A DNA stretch of 64,000 nt from Alphaproteobacteria bacterium. GTDB lineage: Bacteria; Pseudomonadota; Alphaproteobacteria; Acetobacterales; Acetobacteraceae. Below the pieces are notes generated by a model. The model had not been told where the DNA came from and made no database searches. It saw only the letters and a program-made list of their open reading frames with translations. The stretch spans positions 1 to 64,000 of the forward strand of contig JADZEB010000013.1 of NCBI GenBank assembly GCA_020850755.1, in the 5' to 3' direction. Each line of letters begins with the position of its first letter. The first letter of the stretch is position 1. The position numbers were made by a program, and so were the translations under genes. Below, in pieces: positions 24,443-33,436 of the stretch.

Positions 24443-26200
24443 ATGCCGAATCGATCCGGCACGGGCGCATGGTCGCCATCAGACAAGGTAGCGATCGAGA
24501 TTGTCGCACATCGACTGCAATCGGCTTCCGACGAGATGATGGCGACGTTGGTCAAGACGGCCTATTCGCCCAACATCAAGGAGCGGCGTGACTGTTCGGT
24601 GGGTATATTCGATGCGAAGGGCCAACTCCTCGCGTTGACGGCAATTGCGCCCTTGCACCTCTCGTCGCTGCTCGGGATGGTTGAACATCTTGTGCGGCGT
24701 TTCCCGCTAGAGGTCTTGCGCCCTGGTGACGCGATCCTCGCGAATGATCCCTATAACGGCGGCGGGTCGCACCTCCCTGACTTGACGCTCGCAAGCCCTG
24801 TGATTGTCGATGGCTCGGTGCGAGCCTTCGTCTGCAACATCGCGCACCACTCCGATGTTGGCGGCAAGGTGCCGGGAAGCGAGAGCGCCGACTGCACATC
24901 GATCTTCCAGGAGGGGATACGCGTCCCTCCCGTCATGCTGCTGCGAGGAGGGGAATTGCAGCAGGACATCTTCGACCTCGTTCTGCTCAACACCAGGACG
25001 CCCCAGGAGCGCGCGGGCGACATCAAGGCCCAGATCGCCACGAATGTGATTGGCGTCCGACGCCTCGAGGAGCTCTTGAATCGGATCGGCGCCGACAATG
25101 CGGAACAGGCCTTCGCCGCGATCCTCGATCATGGCGAGGCGCGGGCGCGCGCAGGTATCGAGGCACTGCCGCGTGGACGGTTTGAGAACACGGAGATTAT
25201 CGACAGTGATGGTCTGGGCCCTGCGAGTCTTCTCGCGCGTGTCGCCGTGACAATCGAACCAGAGAGGCTGGTATTCGACTTTTCTGGGTCCGCACCACAG
25301 ATGGCTGGCAGCCGTAACATGGTGCTGGGCGCGACCATGGCAGCGGTTTATTACGCGGTGAAAGCGCTGGTGGATCCGGACCTGCCACCAAACAGCGGGA
25401 CTTTCCGTCCGATCGTCGTGAAGGCGCCGGAGGGCTCGATATTCAACGCGGCGCCCCCTGCAGCCGTCGGCGATCGTGGCTCGCTTGGGAATGTGCTTGG
25501 TGACCTCTTGTTCGGGGCTTTTGCGCAGGCCGTGCCGGACCGTGTGATGGCCGGATGTGGCCCGCTCGCAGCCATGACGTTCTCAGGCGTCGATCCAAGG
25601 ACCAATCGGTACTTCGTCGACTATGAAACCTATGCTGGGGCGGCGGGTGCCCAGTGCGACCAGGATGGCAAAGACGCTGTCAGAGTTCACATTTCCGGTG
25701 CGGCAAACCTGCCGGTTGAGGCCGCCGAGCACGAGTTCCCACTGGCGGTTCTTGCATACGAATTGATTCCGGATTCGGGCGGGGCGGGTAGGTTCCGTGG
25801 AGGCCTTGGCACTCGCCGGGACGTGCAGGTGTTCGCCAAGGACGGCCGTCTTGTCGGTCGCGGTCTGCGTCAGGTTGCGGCAGCGAAGGGGTTTGGTGGT
25901 GGGGCGTCCGGACGTGTTGGGCGCTTCGAATTCGCCCCAGGCACGCAGAACACCAAGAAGCTGGAGGCAACCTTCTCGGATCTGCCGATCGAGCCCGGGC
26001 AGGTTGTGCGCATCGAAACCCCTTCGGGTGCCGGATTCGGGTCCCCTGTGGACCGGGATGCCTCCGCGGTACTGGCCGATGTGCGCGATGGCAAGGTCTC
26101 TGCGCCGGAGGCGGCTCGCCATTACGGGGTCGTCATCACCAATGGCGTGCTGGACCATGCTGCAACTGAGAAGCTTCGTAGCGAGAAGATCCGGCAATGA
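24443..26200 (+). CDS. Hydantoinase B/oxoprolinase family subunit
   Basis: This 585-aa HyuB-type protein is one subunit of an ATP-dependent cyclic-amide hydrolase (N-methylhydantoinase or 5-oxoprolinase type) or an acetone-carboxylase relative. Features are IEIVAHRLQSASDEMMATLVKTAYSPN near the start, DAILANDPYNGGGSHLPDLTL, HHSDVGGKVPGS, which forms the metal/substrate site, and a C-terminal GGAGRFRGGLGTRRD. The ATG at 24443 follows AAAGGGGAGAGA. It overlaps hyuA by four bases, consistent with equal synthesis of both subunits. Confidence 0.9.
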   Translation: MPNRSGTGAWSPSDKVAIEIVAHRLQSASDEMMATLVKTAYSPNIKERRDCSVGIFDAKGQLLALTAIAPLHLSSLLGMVEHLVRRFPLEVLRPGDAILANDPYNGGGSHLPDLTLASPVIVDGSVRAFVCNIAHHSDVGGKVPGSESADCTSIFQEGIRVPPVMLLRGGELQQDIFDLVLLNTRTPQERAGDIKAQIATNVIGVRRLEELLNRIGADNAEQAFAAILDHGEARARAGIEALPRGRFENTEIIDSDGLGPASLLARVAVTIEPERLVFDFSGSAPQMAGSRNMVLGATMAAVYYAVKALVDPDLPPNSGTFRPIVVKAPEGSIFNAAPPAAVGDRGSLGNVLGDLLFGAFAQAVPDRVMAGCGPLAAMTFSGVDPRTNRYFVDYETYAGAAGAQCDQDGKDAVRVHISGAANLPVEAAEHEFPLAVLAYELIPDSGGAGRFRGGLGTRRDVQVFAKDGRLVGRGLRQVAAAKGFGGGASGRVGRFEFAPGTQNTKKLEATFSDLPIEPGQVVRIETPSGAGFGSPVDRDASAVLADVRDGKVSAPEAARHYGVVITNGVLDHAATEKLRSEKIRQ

Positions 26201-28293
26201 CGACCGATTCCAGTAGCCGCTATGCCCTTGGCATTGATGTCGGGGGAACTTTCACAGACTTGGTCCTTATTCGGCTATCCGATGGTGCCATGACCGTCCA
26301 CAAGGTTTCGTCTACGCCAGACGATCCCTCGCATGCGATGGGGCAGGGCATTGCGGAGCTGCTGGACAAGGCAGGCGCGCAGGCTGCGCGCGTGCACTGG
26401 TTCGGTCATGGGACGACAGTCGCCACGAATGCCCTCATTGAGGGAAAGACTGGTCGCACGGGTCTGGTCACGACGCAGGGCTTTCGTGACATCCTTGAGA
26501 TCCGCCGGCAGCGCCAGCCGCACAACTACAATATCAAGATCCCCAAGCCGAAGCCGCCCGTGCCGCGGCACTTGCGGTTCGAAGTGGCAGAGCGCCGTTT
26601 CCTGGTGGAGCGTGACAGTATCAGGCCGAGCCGGAGCGAACTTGACCGGGTGATCGAAGCGTTTCGGTCCGACGAGGTCGAGGCGATCGCAGTGTGTTTC
26701 CTTCATAGCTATCTCGACCCGGAGCATGAGCGTTTGGTCGAAGGATGGATCCGTGAGGCGCTGCCCGGGACCTTCGTTTGTGTCTCAAGCGATATCCTGG
26801 CCGAGTTCCGGGAGTATGAGCGCGTTTCCACGACCGTCCTGAATGCCGGCCTAGGCCCGGTGATGAGCCGCTATCTCCGCCGCTTGGAGGAACGTTCGGC
26901 GGAGATCGGGTTGGGCTGCGGCCCGCATATCCTGCAGTCGAATGGCGGGGTTGCGTCACCACGTGAAGCTGGCGAAAAGCCCGTGCGGACCCTGGCTTCT
27001 GGGCCGGCAGCTGGAGTTACTGGTGCAATACACATGGCCCATGCCGCGGGCTTTCCGAACATCATCACGTTCGACGTGGGCGGCACGTCCACGGATGTCT
27101 GCCTGGTCCAGGATGGGCAGCCGATGGTTGCTCGCGAGCGCGAGTTCGGAGGCTGGCCTGTTCGATTTCCGATGGTGGATGTCCACTCTGTCGGTGCGGG
27201 TGGCGGCTCGATTGCGTGGATCGACTCGGGAGGTTTCCTTCATGTCGGCCCCAAGAGTGCTGGCGCCCATCCCGGTCCAGCATGCTATGGGCGTGGAGGC
27301 CAGTTGCCTACGGTCACAGACGCCAATGTTGTCCTGGGACGGCTACACCCTGAGCGCCTGCTTGGTGGGCGCATGCCAATCCGCCGCGACCTGGCCGAGC
27401 TGGCGATCGCGACCCATGTGGCGAAGCCCATGGGGCTCTCGGTCGAGGAGGCAGCCTCCGCCATCCTGACCATTCTCAACGAGAACCTGGTTCGGGCCGT
27501 GCGTCTGATCACCGTCGAGCAGGGGCATGACCCGCGTCAGTTCGCCTTGGTGTCGTTCGGTGGCGCCGGACCGCTATTGTCTCAACCCTTGGCTGCTGAA
27601 CTTGGCATTTCGGAGGTGATCGTTCCGGAAGGCCCGGGGCTTCTTTGCGCCCTTGGTCTGCTGGTTGCTGACATCCGCACTGATTTCAGCCGTACGAGGC
27701 TGTTGCCTCTGTCGGAGGATTCGGTGCCGGCTCTTCTTGCAACTGTTGATGAACTGAAGGAGCAGGCCGCCGAGTGGCTCCGGAAGGAAGATATCGACGC
27801 CGGTGCCGCTTCGTTCAAGGTGGCGGTCGACATGCGCTATCTTGGCCAGAGCCACGAACTGACCATCGGGCTGCCAGATGTCGCTGCGAGGGACCTGCCG
27901 GCATCTTTGGCCCGGAGTTTCAAGGATGAGCATGCGCGTGTGTACGGCTACGCCTCGGATGCACCCATGCAACTGGTGACGGCCCGACTAACACTGCTTG
28001 TGTCCGTTGCTCGGCCGCCAACGTCCATGCCTGATGCAGCGTCCATGCCTGATGGCGGACCTGCAGCCTCGTCCGTCGCGCTACCCATGGGCCATCGTCG
28101 GGTCTGGTTTCGTGAGGCCGGCGGCTGGACCGACTGCCCGACCTATGAGCGTGAATCGATCAGCAGGCATGGCATGATGCACGGACCGCTGATCATCGAG
28201 CAGATGGACACCACGACTGTTGTGCCACCTGGAATGAGCGTGCGGCGACTTGCAGGCCAGTCTCTTCTGATCTCAACCAAGCCAACGTCATGA
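26197..28293 (+). CDS. Hydantoinase A/oxoprolinase family subunit
   Basis: This 698-aa HyuA-type subunit carries the ATP-binding actin-like folds. Motifs are GIDVGGTFTDLVLIRL (about 9-24), HGTTVATNALIEGKTGRTGLVTTQGF, and the second phosphate loop TFDVGGTSTDVCLVQDGQP, followed by GAGGGSIAWID and GPACYGRGG. It would activate the ring amide with ATP while HyuB completes hydrolysis. No fusion with HyuB is seen, so this is the two-gene bacterial form rather than the single-chain eukaryotic oxoprolinase. Gene order is B then A. The aminotransferase follows 10 nt later. Confidence 0.9.
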   Translation: MTTDSSSRYALGIDVGGTFTDLVLIRLSDGAMTVHKVSSTPDDPSHAMGQGIAELLDKAGAQAARVHWFGHGTTVATNALIEGKTGRTGLVTTQGFRDILEIRRQRQPHNYNIKIPKPKPPVPRHLRFEVAERRFLVERDSIRPSRSELDRVIEAFRSDEVEAIAVCFLHSYLDPEHERLVEGWIREALPGTFVCVSSDILAEFREYERVSTTVLNAGLGPVMSRYLRRLEERSAEIGLGCGPHILQSNGGVASPREAGEKPVRTLASGPAAGVTGAIHMAHAAGFPNIITFDVGGTSTDVCLVQDGQPMVAREREFGGWPVRFPMVDVHSVGAGGGSIAWIDSGGFLHVGPKSAGAHPGPACYGRGGQLPTVTDANVVLGRLHPERLLGGRMPIRRDLAELAIATHVAKPMGLSVEEAASAILTILNENLVRAVRLITVEQGHDPRQFALVSFGGAGPLLSQPLAAELGISEVIVPEGPGLLCALGLLVADIRTDFSRTRLLPLSEDSVPALLATVDELKEQAAEWLRKEDIDAGAASFKVAVDMRYLGQSHELTIGLPDVAARDLPASLARSFKDEHARVYGYASDAPMQLVTARLTLLVSVARPPTSMPDAASMPDGGPAASSVALPMGHRRVWFREAGGWTDCPTYERESISRHGMMHGPLIIEQMDTTTVVPPGMSVRRLAGQSLLISTKPTS

Positions 28294-28303
28294 GAGGGGC
28301 GCA

Positions 28304-29239
28304 ATGAGCGAAAAGAAGTACAAGGTCTGGCTCAACGGCAAGGTCGTGCGGCCTGAGGAAGCGTCCGTGAGCGTTTTTACGCAGACGGCGATGCGCGGAG
28401 CCAACGTTTATGAAGGCATCCGATGCTACTGGGATGCCGATGCGCGCCAGTTGAACGTTTGGAAACTGGATCAACACATCGACCGCCTGTTCCAGAGCAT
28501 GAAGATCATGCGTATGGAAACGCAGTTCACCAAGGATAGCCTGAAGCAGGGTGCGCTCGATTGGGCGCGCGCCAACGAGTTTCGCGAGGATGTCCATTTC
28601 CGTCTGGTTGTGTATCTCGGGGACGGGGGCTCTGGCGGTGTTCGTGCATTCAAGGCGGATGAAATCGACTTCGGGGCGGTCATATTCGGCGGTCCGCGCC
28701 GGCACCAGCACGCTCTCGACCACGGACTGCACGTCGCAGTGTCGTCCTGGCGGCGGATTTCCGACGACGTGATGCCTGCGCGAGTGAAGGCGGGCGCAAA
28801 CTACCAGAACAACCGCCTAGCAGCGATGGAAGCCCGGACAAATGGGTATGATGATGCCTTGATCCTGAACCGGGATGGCTCCCTGGCCGAGGCGACCGGT
28901 GCGGCGGTCATGATGGTGCGAGAGGGACAGCTCATAACGCCGCCTGTTACCGCGGGTATTCTTGAGAGTATCACGCGGAAGTTCGTGATTGGCTTGTACG
29001 AGAAATACCATAACATGCGCGTTGAGCAGCGCAACGTGGACCGTACGGAACTGTATATTGCGGACGAGATCTTCTGCTGCGGAACGGCGGAAGAGGTTAC
29101 CCCGATTGTGTCTGTTGATCGCATCGCTGTTGGGAGCGGGAAGCCCGGTCCGATTACCAGGCGGTTGCAGGAACTTCTGGAAGCGGCGGCTCGTGGCAAG
29201 GATCCTGCATATCGGAAGGAACTGACACCAGTGTACTAG
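28304..29239 (+). CDS. Class IV PLP aminotransferase (BCAT/DAAT fold)
   Basis: This 311-aa fold-type IV aminotransferase has the N-terminal KVWLNGKVVRPEEASVSV, the substrate segment GANVYEGIRCYW, the Schiff-base Lys162 in RVKAGANYQNN, and EATGAAVMMV at the phosphate-binding edge. The family includes branched-chain, D-amino-acid and R-amine transaminases; the motif set alone does not choose between them. Directly downstream of hyuA, it would remove the amino group from the product of ring opening or provide the donor amino acid. A ribosome-binding site AGAGGGG lies ahead of the ATG. Confidence 0.85.
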   Translation: MSEKKYKVWLNGKVVRPEEASVSVFTQTAMRGANVYEGIRCYWDADARQLNVWKLDQHIDRLFQSMKIMRMETQFTKDSLKQGALDWARANEFREDVHFRLVVYLGDGGSGGVRAFKADEIDFGAVIFGGPRRHQHALDHGLHVAVSSWRRISDDVMPARVKAGANYQNNRLAAMEARTNGYDDALILNRDGSLAEATGAAVMMVREGQLITPPVTAGILESITRKFVIGLYEKYHNMRVEQRNVDRTELYIADEIFCCGTAEEVTPIVSVDRIAVGSGKPGPITRRLQELLEAAARGKDPAYRKELTPVY

Positions 29240-29248
29240 GATCTGCAC

Positions 29249-29986
29249 GTGCGCTCCGATCTGTTACCAGCACGCTACCGTATCGGCATGTTGATCCCGT
29301 CTTCGAACACGACAATCGAGCGGGAATACTATAGCATAATGCCGCGTGATTTCTCTTTTCATTTCGACCGTCTGTCGATGACGGCCCTTACCGATGAAGG
29401 GATCAAAGCGCAGGCTGTTGAGGTTGCGGGGGCCTCCCGCCGCCTTGCTGATGCCAGAATGAACCTCATGCTTTTATGTCAAACTGCCGCTAGTTTCTGG
29501 CTCGGAGGTCATTGGGACAGCAAGACAAGGAGCGCTATGGAGGAAGCGGCTGGCGCTGCCGCATTGACAGCGGCAGGCACGCTGATAAGCGCCCTTCGTG
29601 CGATGTCCACCTTGCGGGTCAGCATCGCCGCCCCGTTTCCGAAGGAAGTTGGGGAACGAACAATACAATACATGCATAGCAATCAGCTCGAGGTCGTGGC
29701 GTCCTCGTTTCTGGGTATTCGCGAGAACGCAAGGATTGCGGACATTCCTCCGTCCGCCGTCATGGAGCTTGTCCATGCTGCCGACCATCGCGATGCCCAA
29801 GCAGTCGTGATTCCCGGCGGAAACATGCCGTGCATGGCTCTTCTGGACCGTCTGGAGTTCGAGCTCGGCAAGCCCGTCGTCACGACCAATCAAGCGGGCA
29901 TGTGGGCTATCCTCTCGCACTTTCGCTGGCAGGGCTCAATATCAGAGTGTGGTATTCTTTTGAAAAGGATGCCACATTGCATTTAG
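29249..29986 (+). CDS. Maleate cis-trans isomerase/Asp-Glu racemase superfamily protein
   Basis: This 245-aa protein starts at GTG 29249. RIGMLIPSSNTTIEREYYSIMP matches the maleate isomerase/arylmalonate decarboxylase branch. Two Cys, at 77 (LLCQT) and 195 (NMPCM), are at nearly the same positions as the catalytic Cys76/Cys194 pair known for MaiA enzymes. The usual CTS and CTG contexts around them are changed, so isomerase, racemase or decarboxylase activity are all possible. Its base composition looks more AT-rich than its neighbours. It is the last gene of the cluster; a hydantoin racemase-like role is an alternative. Confidence 0.8.
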   Translation: MRSDLLPARYRIGMLIPSSNTTIEREYYSIMPRDFSFHFDRLSMTALTDEGIKAQAVEVAGASRRLADARMNLMLLCQTAASFWLGGHWDSKTRSAMEEAAGAAALTAAGTLISALRAMSTLRVSIAAPFPKEVGERTIQYMHSNQLEVVASSFLGIRENARIADIPPSAVMELVHAADHRDAQAVVIPGGNMPCMALLDRLEFELGKPVVTTNQAGMWAILSHFRWQGSISECGILLKRMPHCI

Positions 29987-30020
29987 TCGCTCTGGAGTCT
30001 TAATCTAGGTTGTCGCTGGA

Positions 30021-31331
30021 ATGGGCCTGCTAACTGAACTCGTTGTGGTTCTTCTGCTGATCTTTTTGAATGGCTTTCTTGCTCTCGCGGAACTGGCAAT
30101 CGTGTCCGCGAGGCGCGCGCGGTTGCAGGCAATGGAGCGTGCAGGCATCTCAGGGGCACGGACTGCGCTCGACCTTGCCGGCGAGCCGTCGCGGTTCCTG
30201 CCCACGATCCAGATTGGCATTACATTGGTCGGCGTTCTTGCCGGGGCGTTTGGCGGTGCGACACTGGCGGCGCCGCTGGCTGCGTGGTTGGGCAAGTTTC
30301 CTAGCTTGGCGCCAGCGGCGGACACGATTGCCTTCGGGACCGTCGTGGCGGTGATCACCTATGTCTCTCTCATCATCGGGGAGTTGGTGCCGAAGCAGAT
30401 TGCGCTTCGCCATCCAGAACGTGTCGCCTCCAGCGTGGCGCCGGTCATCTATGCCCTGGCACGCCTCACGGCCCCAATTGTGTGGCTTCTGGGCGTTTCG
30501 TCACGCCTGGTCTTGTGGACCATCGGGGGCGGGGGCGGCGCAGCGCCGGTTGTCACCGAGGATGAGGTCCGCGCGCTTGTTCAGGAGGGCGCGCGGACCG
30601 GCGTTCTCGAGCATGAAGAGCGCCAGATGATCGAGCGGGTCATGCGGCTGCCCGACAAGACCGTCCGTGCGATCATGACCCCTAGAACGGATGTCGTATG
30701 GCTCGACCGCGCGGATCCGCCCACGGAGACGATCAGCAGGCTGCGCACCACGCACTACTCACGGTTGCTCGTCTCCGATGGCCGGCGAGACAACATCGTT
30801 GGCATTGTTTTGACTAAGGATCTCTTGGACAGGCTGCTTGACGGGCTTCCGTTCGACCTTGAGGCGGCGATCCGCGCGCCGATCTTTGTCCCGGATACGA
30901 TGACTGCCCTTGATGCGCTGGAGAAGTTGCGCCAGACGCCGATAGGTCTCGCGCTTGTCGTGGACGAGTACGGGTCGTTCGAGGGCGTCGTCACGGCGTC
31001 TGATTGTCTTGAGGCAATTGTCGGCGAACTTGCCAGTTCCGCGACTGGGGATGCCCCGCAAAGTGTGCAACGTGACGATGGCAGTTGGCTAGTCGATGGG
31101 ATGCTCGGCACCGATGAGTTGATGCAACTGATCGGCGCCGAGGGCGGCATTTCGAGCGCCAGTGGCTTTCACACCGTTGGCGGTTTCATGCTGGAGAGGC
31201 TAAGGCGGGTCCCGCGCGAGGGCGACAAGATCGTCTGGGGTGGCTATCGCTTCGAGGTGGTCGATATGGACGGTAGGCGCGTGGACAAGGTTCTGGTGCG
31301 CAGGGAGCCCGAGGCCGTCGCCGAAGACTAG
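30021..31331 (+). CDS. CNNM/CorC-type membrane protein with CBS domains
   Basis: This 436-aa protein has an N-terminal DUF21 (CNNM) transmembrane domain with about four helices (1-170), a CBS-domain pair (about 205-330, with MTPRTDVVWLD and TALVVDEYGSFEGVVT-like segments) and a C-terminal CorC_HlyC domain (about 350-430) with a GGFMLERL motif. Family members take part in magnesium/cobalt homeostasis; the old hemolysin label is unproven. The start at 30021 has only a weak ribosome-binding site. It lies 34 nt behind the maleate isomerase-like gene but is functionally unrelated to it. Confidence 0.88.
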   Translation: MGLLTELVVVLLLIFLNGFLALAELAIVSARRARLQAMERAGISGARTALDLAGEPSRFLPTIQIGITLVGVLAGAFGGATLAAPLAAWLGKFPSLAPAADTIAFGTVVAVITYVSLIIGELVPKQIALRHPERVASSVAPVIYALARLTAPIVWLLGVSSRLVLWTIGGGGGAAPVVTEDEVRALVQEGARTGVLEHEERQMIERVMRLPDKTVRAIMTPRTDVVWLDRADPPTETISRLRTTHYSRLLVSDGRRDNIVGIVLTKDLLDRLLDGLPFDLEAAIRAPIFVPDTMTALDALEKLRQTPIGLALVVDEYGSFEGVVTASDCLEAIVGELASSATGDAPQSVQRDDGSWLVDGMLGTDELMQLIGAEGGISSASGFHTVGGFMLERLRRVPREGDKIVWGGYRFEVVDMDGRRVDKVLVRREPEAVAED

Positions 31332-31340
31332 AGCTGCGGC

Positions 31341-32198
31341 CTAGCTCCTGCCGAGGATGCGGCGAGCTTGAAGCAGGTGTGGCTTGTCCACCATCTTGCC
31401 GCCGAGGGTTACCACTCCCGCATCCGGAGCGGCAGAGAAGGCATCAAGCACCTGCTTGGCCCACTCCCTCTCTTGGGATGTGGGTGTGAACGCCTCGTTG
31501 ATCGGGCCGACCTGGGCGGGATGAATGGCGGCCTTGCCGCCGAACCCCATGCGCCTTGCTTCTGTCGCTTCGGCACGCAGGCCGTATTCGTCTCGGAAGT
31601 CGACAAAGACCGTGTCGATGGCGGGAATGCCCGCAGCACCCGCCCCGGCGATGCACAAGGCGCGGGCCATCCGGAACAGGTCATCGAACTGCCCATCGGG
31701 CCCTTTGTTGGCGCGTGCGCCCACCGCGGCAGCCAAGTCCTCGCCGCCCCAAGTTAGGCCAATCAGGCGGGTCGACGTGCCGGCATAGGTCCCGAACGCG
31801 AATAGGGCCTGGGCGGTTTCGGACGCGATTGGCAGGATGCCTATGCCGCCGACCGGCAGTCCCTCGCGGGCCTCAAGCGCGGCAAGCGCCCAATCAAGGC
31901 GTTTCACATCCTCGGCCCCATTGCACTTCGGCAGCATGATGCCATCGGGTGCGGCAGTCACAACCTCGGCGAGGTCAGCAAGCGTCAGCCCGGTGTCCCA
32001 GGCGTTGACCCGGACGATAAGCCTTGGCCACTCGTGCTTCCGCGCTCGCAGGAAGTCCCGAGCCATTGCCCGCGCGATCGGTTTGCGCGCGAGTGCAACG
32101 GCGTCCTCAAGATCCAGGAGAAGAGCGTCGGCGCCTGCCTCGGGACCTTTGGCGAGCTTCTTCTCGGAATCAGCCGGAACGAAAAGCGCGGATCGCAT
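31341..32198 (-). CDS. HpcH/HpaI (CitE-like) CoA-ester lyase
   Basis: This 285-aa TIM-barrel protein starts RSALFVPADSEKKLAKG and has DALLLDLEDAVA, where the acidic residues hold Mg, VRVNAWDT with the substrate Arg, and IMLPKCNGAEDV. This is the CitE/malyl-CoA lyase-like family cleaving 3-hydroxyacyl-CoA, such as citramalyl- or beta-methylmalyl-CoA. The MaoC-type hydratase gene lies 42 nt upstream on the same strand; the pair would hydrate an enoyl-CoA and then split it. An AAGGAG lies 12 nt before the ATG. It converges with the CNNM gene, 9 nt apart. Confidence 0.88.
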   Translation of the reverse strand: MRSALFVPADSEKKLAKGPEAGADALLLDLEDAVALARKPIARAMARDFLRARKHEWPRLIVRVNAWDTGLTLADLAEVVTAAPDGIMLPKCNGAEDVKRLDWALAALEAREGLPVGGIGILPIASETAQALFAFGTYAGTSTRLIGLTWGGEDLAAAVGARANKGPDGQFDDLFRMARALCIAGAGAAGIPAIDTVFVDFRDEYGLRAEATEARRMGFGGKAAIHPAQVGPINEAFTPTSQEREWAKQVLDAFSAAPDAGVVTLGGKMVDKPHLLQARRILGRS

Positions 32199-32240
32199 AG
32201 CGTGCAGTCTCCTTCGTGCAGGGTTGCATCAAGTACCTGA

Positions 32241-32696
32241 TCAGCCCGTGGGGCGGCAGAGCATCAGTGCCGCACGCTCGCAGCTGGCCACGAGATCGTC
32301 GTGCTGGTTGAATGCTTCGTGCCTGAAGTTGACTATGCCTTGGCCTGATCTCGAAGCCGAAGCGCGCGTGCCGAGTACTGCCGTACGAATGTGCAGCGTG
32401 TCGCCGTGGAAGACAGGCTTGGGAAAAACCACTTTCTCCATCCCGAGGTTGGCCACCGTGGTGCCCAGGGTCGTGTCGTGCACCGATATTCCGATCATCA
32501 ATCCCAGGGTGTAGATGCTGTTCACGATCCGCTGGCCGAACGCCGTTGCCGCGGCCGCCTCGGCGTCCAAGTGGATTGCCGCCGGGTTCAAGGTGAGGGC
32601 GCAGAAAAGTGTATTGTCCATCTCGGTTACGGTTCGCCGGATAGGATGATCGAAGATTGCGCCAACGGCGAAGTCCTCGAACCACAGTCCTGGCAT
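32241..32696 (-). CDS. MaoC family (R)-specific enoyl-CoA hydratase
   Basis: This 151-aa single hotdog protein starts at 32696 (PGLWFEDFAVGAIF); the frame continues to 32897 without homology. The catalytic hotdog motif is seen as NPAAIHLDAEAAAATAFGQR with Asn-His-type residues adapted to the MaoC family, and GMEKVVFPKPVFHGDTL is conserved. Length and motifs fit mesaconyl-CoA or beta-methylmalyl-CoA dehydratase-like enzymes. With the downstream CitE-like lyase it suggests a C4/C5 dicarboxylyl-CoA cleavage step. A GTAAGT...-like start region has no perfect Shine-Dalgarno, so the start is moderately certain. Confidence 0.82.
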   Translation of the reverse strand: MPGLWFEDFAVGAIFDHPIRRTVTEMDNTLFCALTLNPAAIHLDAEAAAATAFGQRIVNSIYTLGLMIGISVHDTTLGTTVANLGMEKVVFPKPVFHGDTLHIRTAVLGTRASASRSGQGIVNFRHEAFNQHDDLVASCERAALMLCRPTG

Positions 32697-32824
32697 TGGT
32701 AAGTTCCTTCTGTATGGGCAGCAACGCCCCCGTTGGCGGGAGGCCCGACGCGGCCCCGGTGCACTTGCTCCACCCGCCATGGCGTCCGTTGGCCGCGGAC
32801 ACGCCCGAATTCGGTCACTCTGCG

Positions 32825-33316
32825 CTAACCTCGCCTGTGCATCTCGACGATTGGCTGAACCGGCTGAGGCTCTGAATCCCACGGAAACAGAATCCATGTG
32901 TCCTGGCTCACCTCGGTCACGAAGGTGTCGACGAGTGGCATGCCCTTGGGCTTGGCATAAACGGTTGCGAAGTGGGCCTTCGGCAACTGGCTCCTAACGA
33001 CACGACCAGTCGTTCCGCTGTCGACCAGGTCGTCTATGATCAGGAAGCCTTCGCCACCCATATCGGCCGCATCCGGGCTTTTCAGGATTTTCGGTTCGCC
33101 GACCTCGTACTCGGCGCGATAGGTGACGATGCAGACTGTGTCGACCAAGCGAACATCCAACTCCCTGGCGATGATCGCCGCAGGAATGAGCCCACCTCGC
33201 GTGATGGCCACGATGCCGCGCCATGGGCCCTTGCCGACGAGTTTCCATGCCAAGGCCCGGGCGTCTCGATGAAGCTGATCCCAAGTTACGGTGTAGAACT
33301 TTCTTGGTGTCGCCAC
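32825..33316 (-). CDS. gpt: Xanthine phosphoribosyltransferase
   Basis: This 163-aa type I phosphoribosyltransferase converts xanthine or guanine plus PRPP to the nucleotide. The PRPP loop [13 protein letters not shown] is intact, with the [16 protein letters not shown] pyrophosphate loop near the N terminus. Length and the C-terminal ILFPWD segment match Gpt, about 152 aa in E. coli. The start is GTG at 33316, supported by an AAGGAGG six nucleotides upstream. Neighbouring csaA lies upstream on the same strand. Confidence 0.9.
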   Translation of the reverse strand: MATPRKFYTVTWDQLHRDARALAWKLVGKGPWRGIVAITRGGLIPAAIIARELDVRLVDTVCIVTYRAEYEVGEPKILKSPDAADMGGEGFLIIDDLVDSGTTGRVVRSQLPKAHFATVYAKPKGMPLVDTFVTEVSQDTWILFPWDSEPQPVQPIVEMHRRG

Positions 33317-33436
33317 GTCGTCCTCCTTGATAGGACTAGAGACGCCATAGCGCCGACTTTGGCAATTGGCAAGCTGAAGCCTGGGTGCGATCGGGTGTTC
33401 GCATCGTGCGGCAGGGCCGATTGAGCGTTCTGTCTG

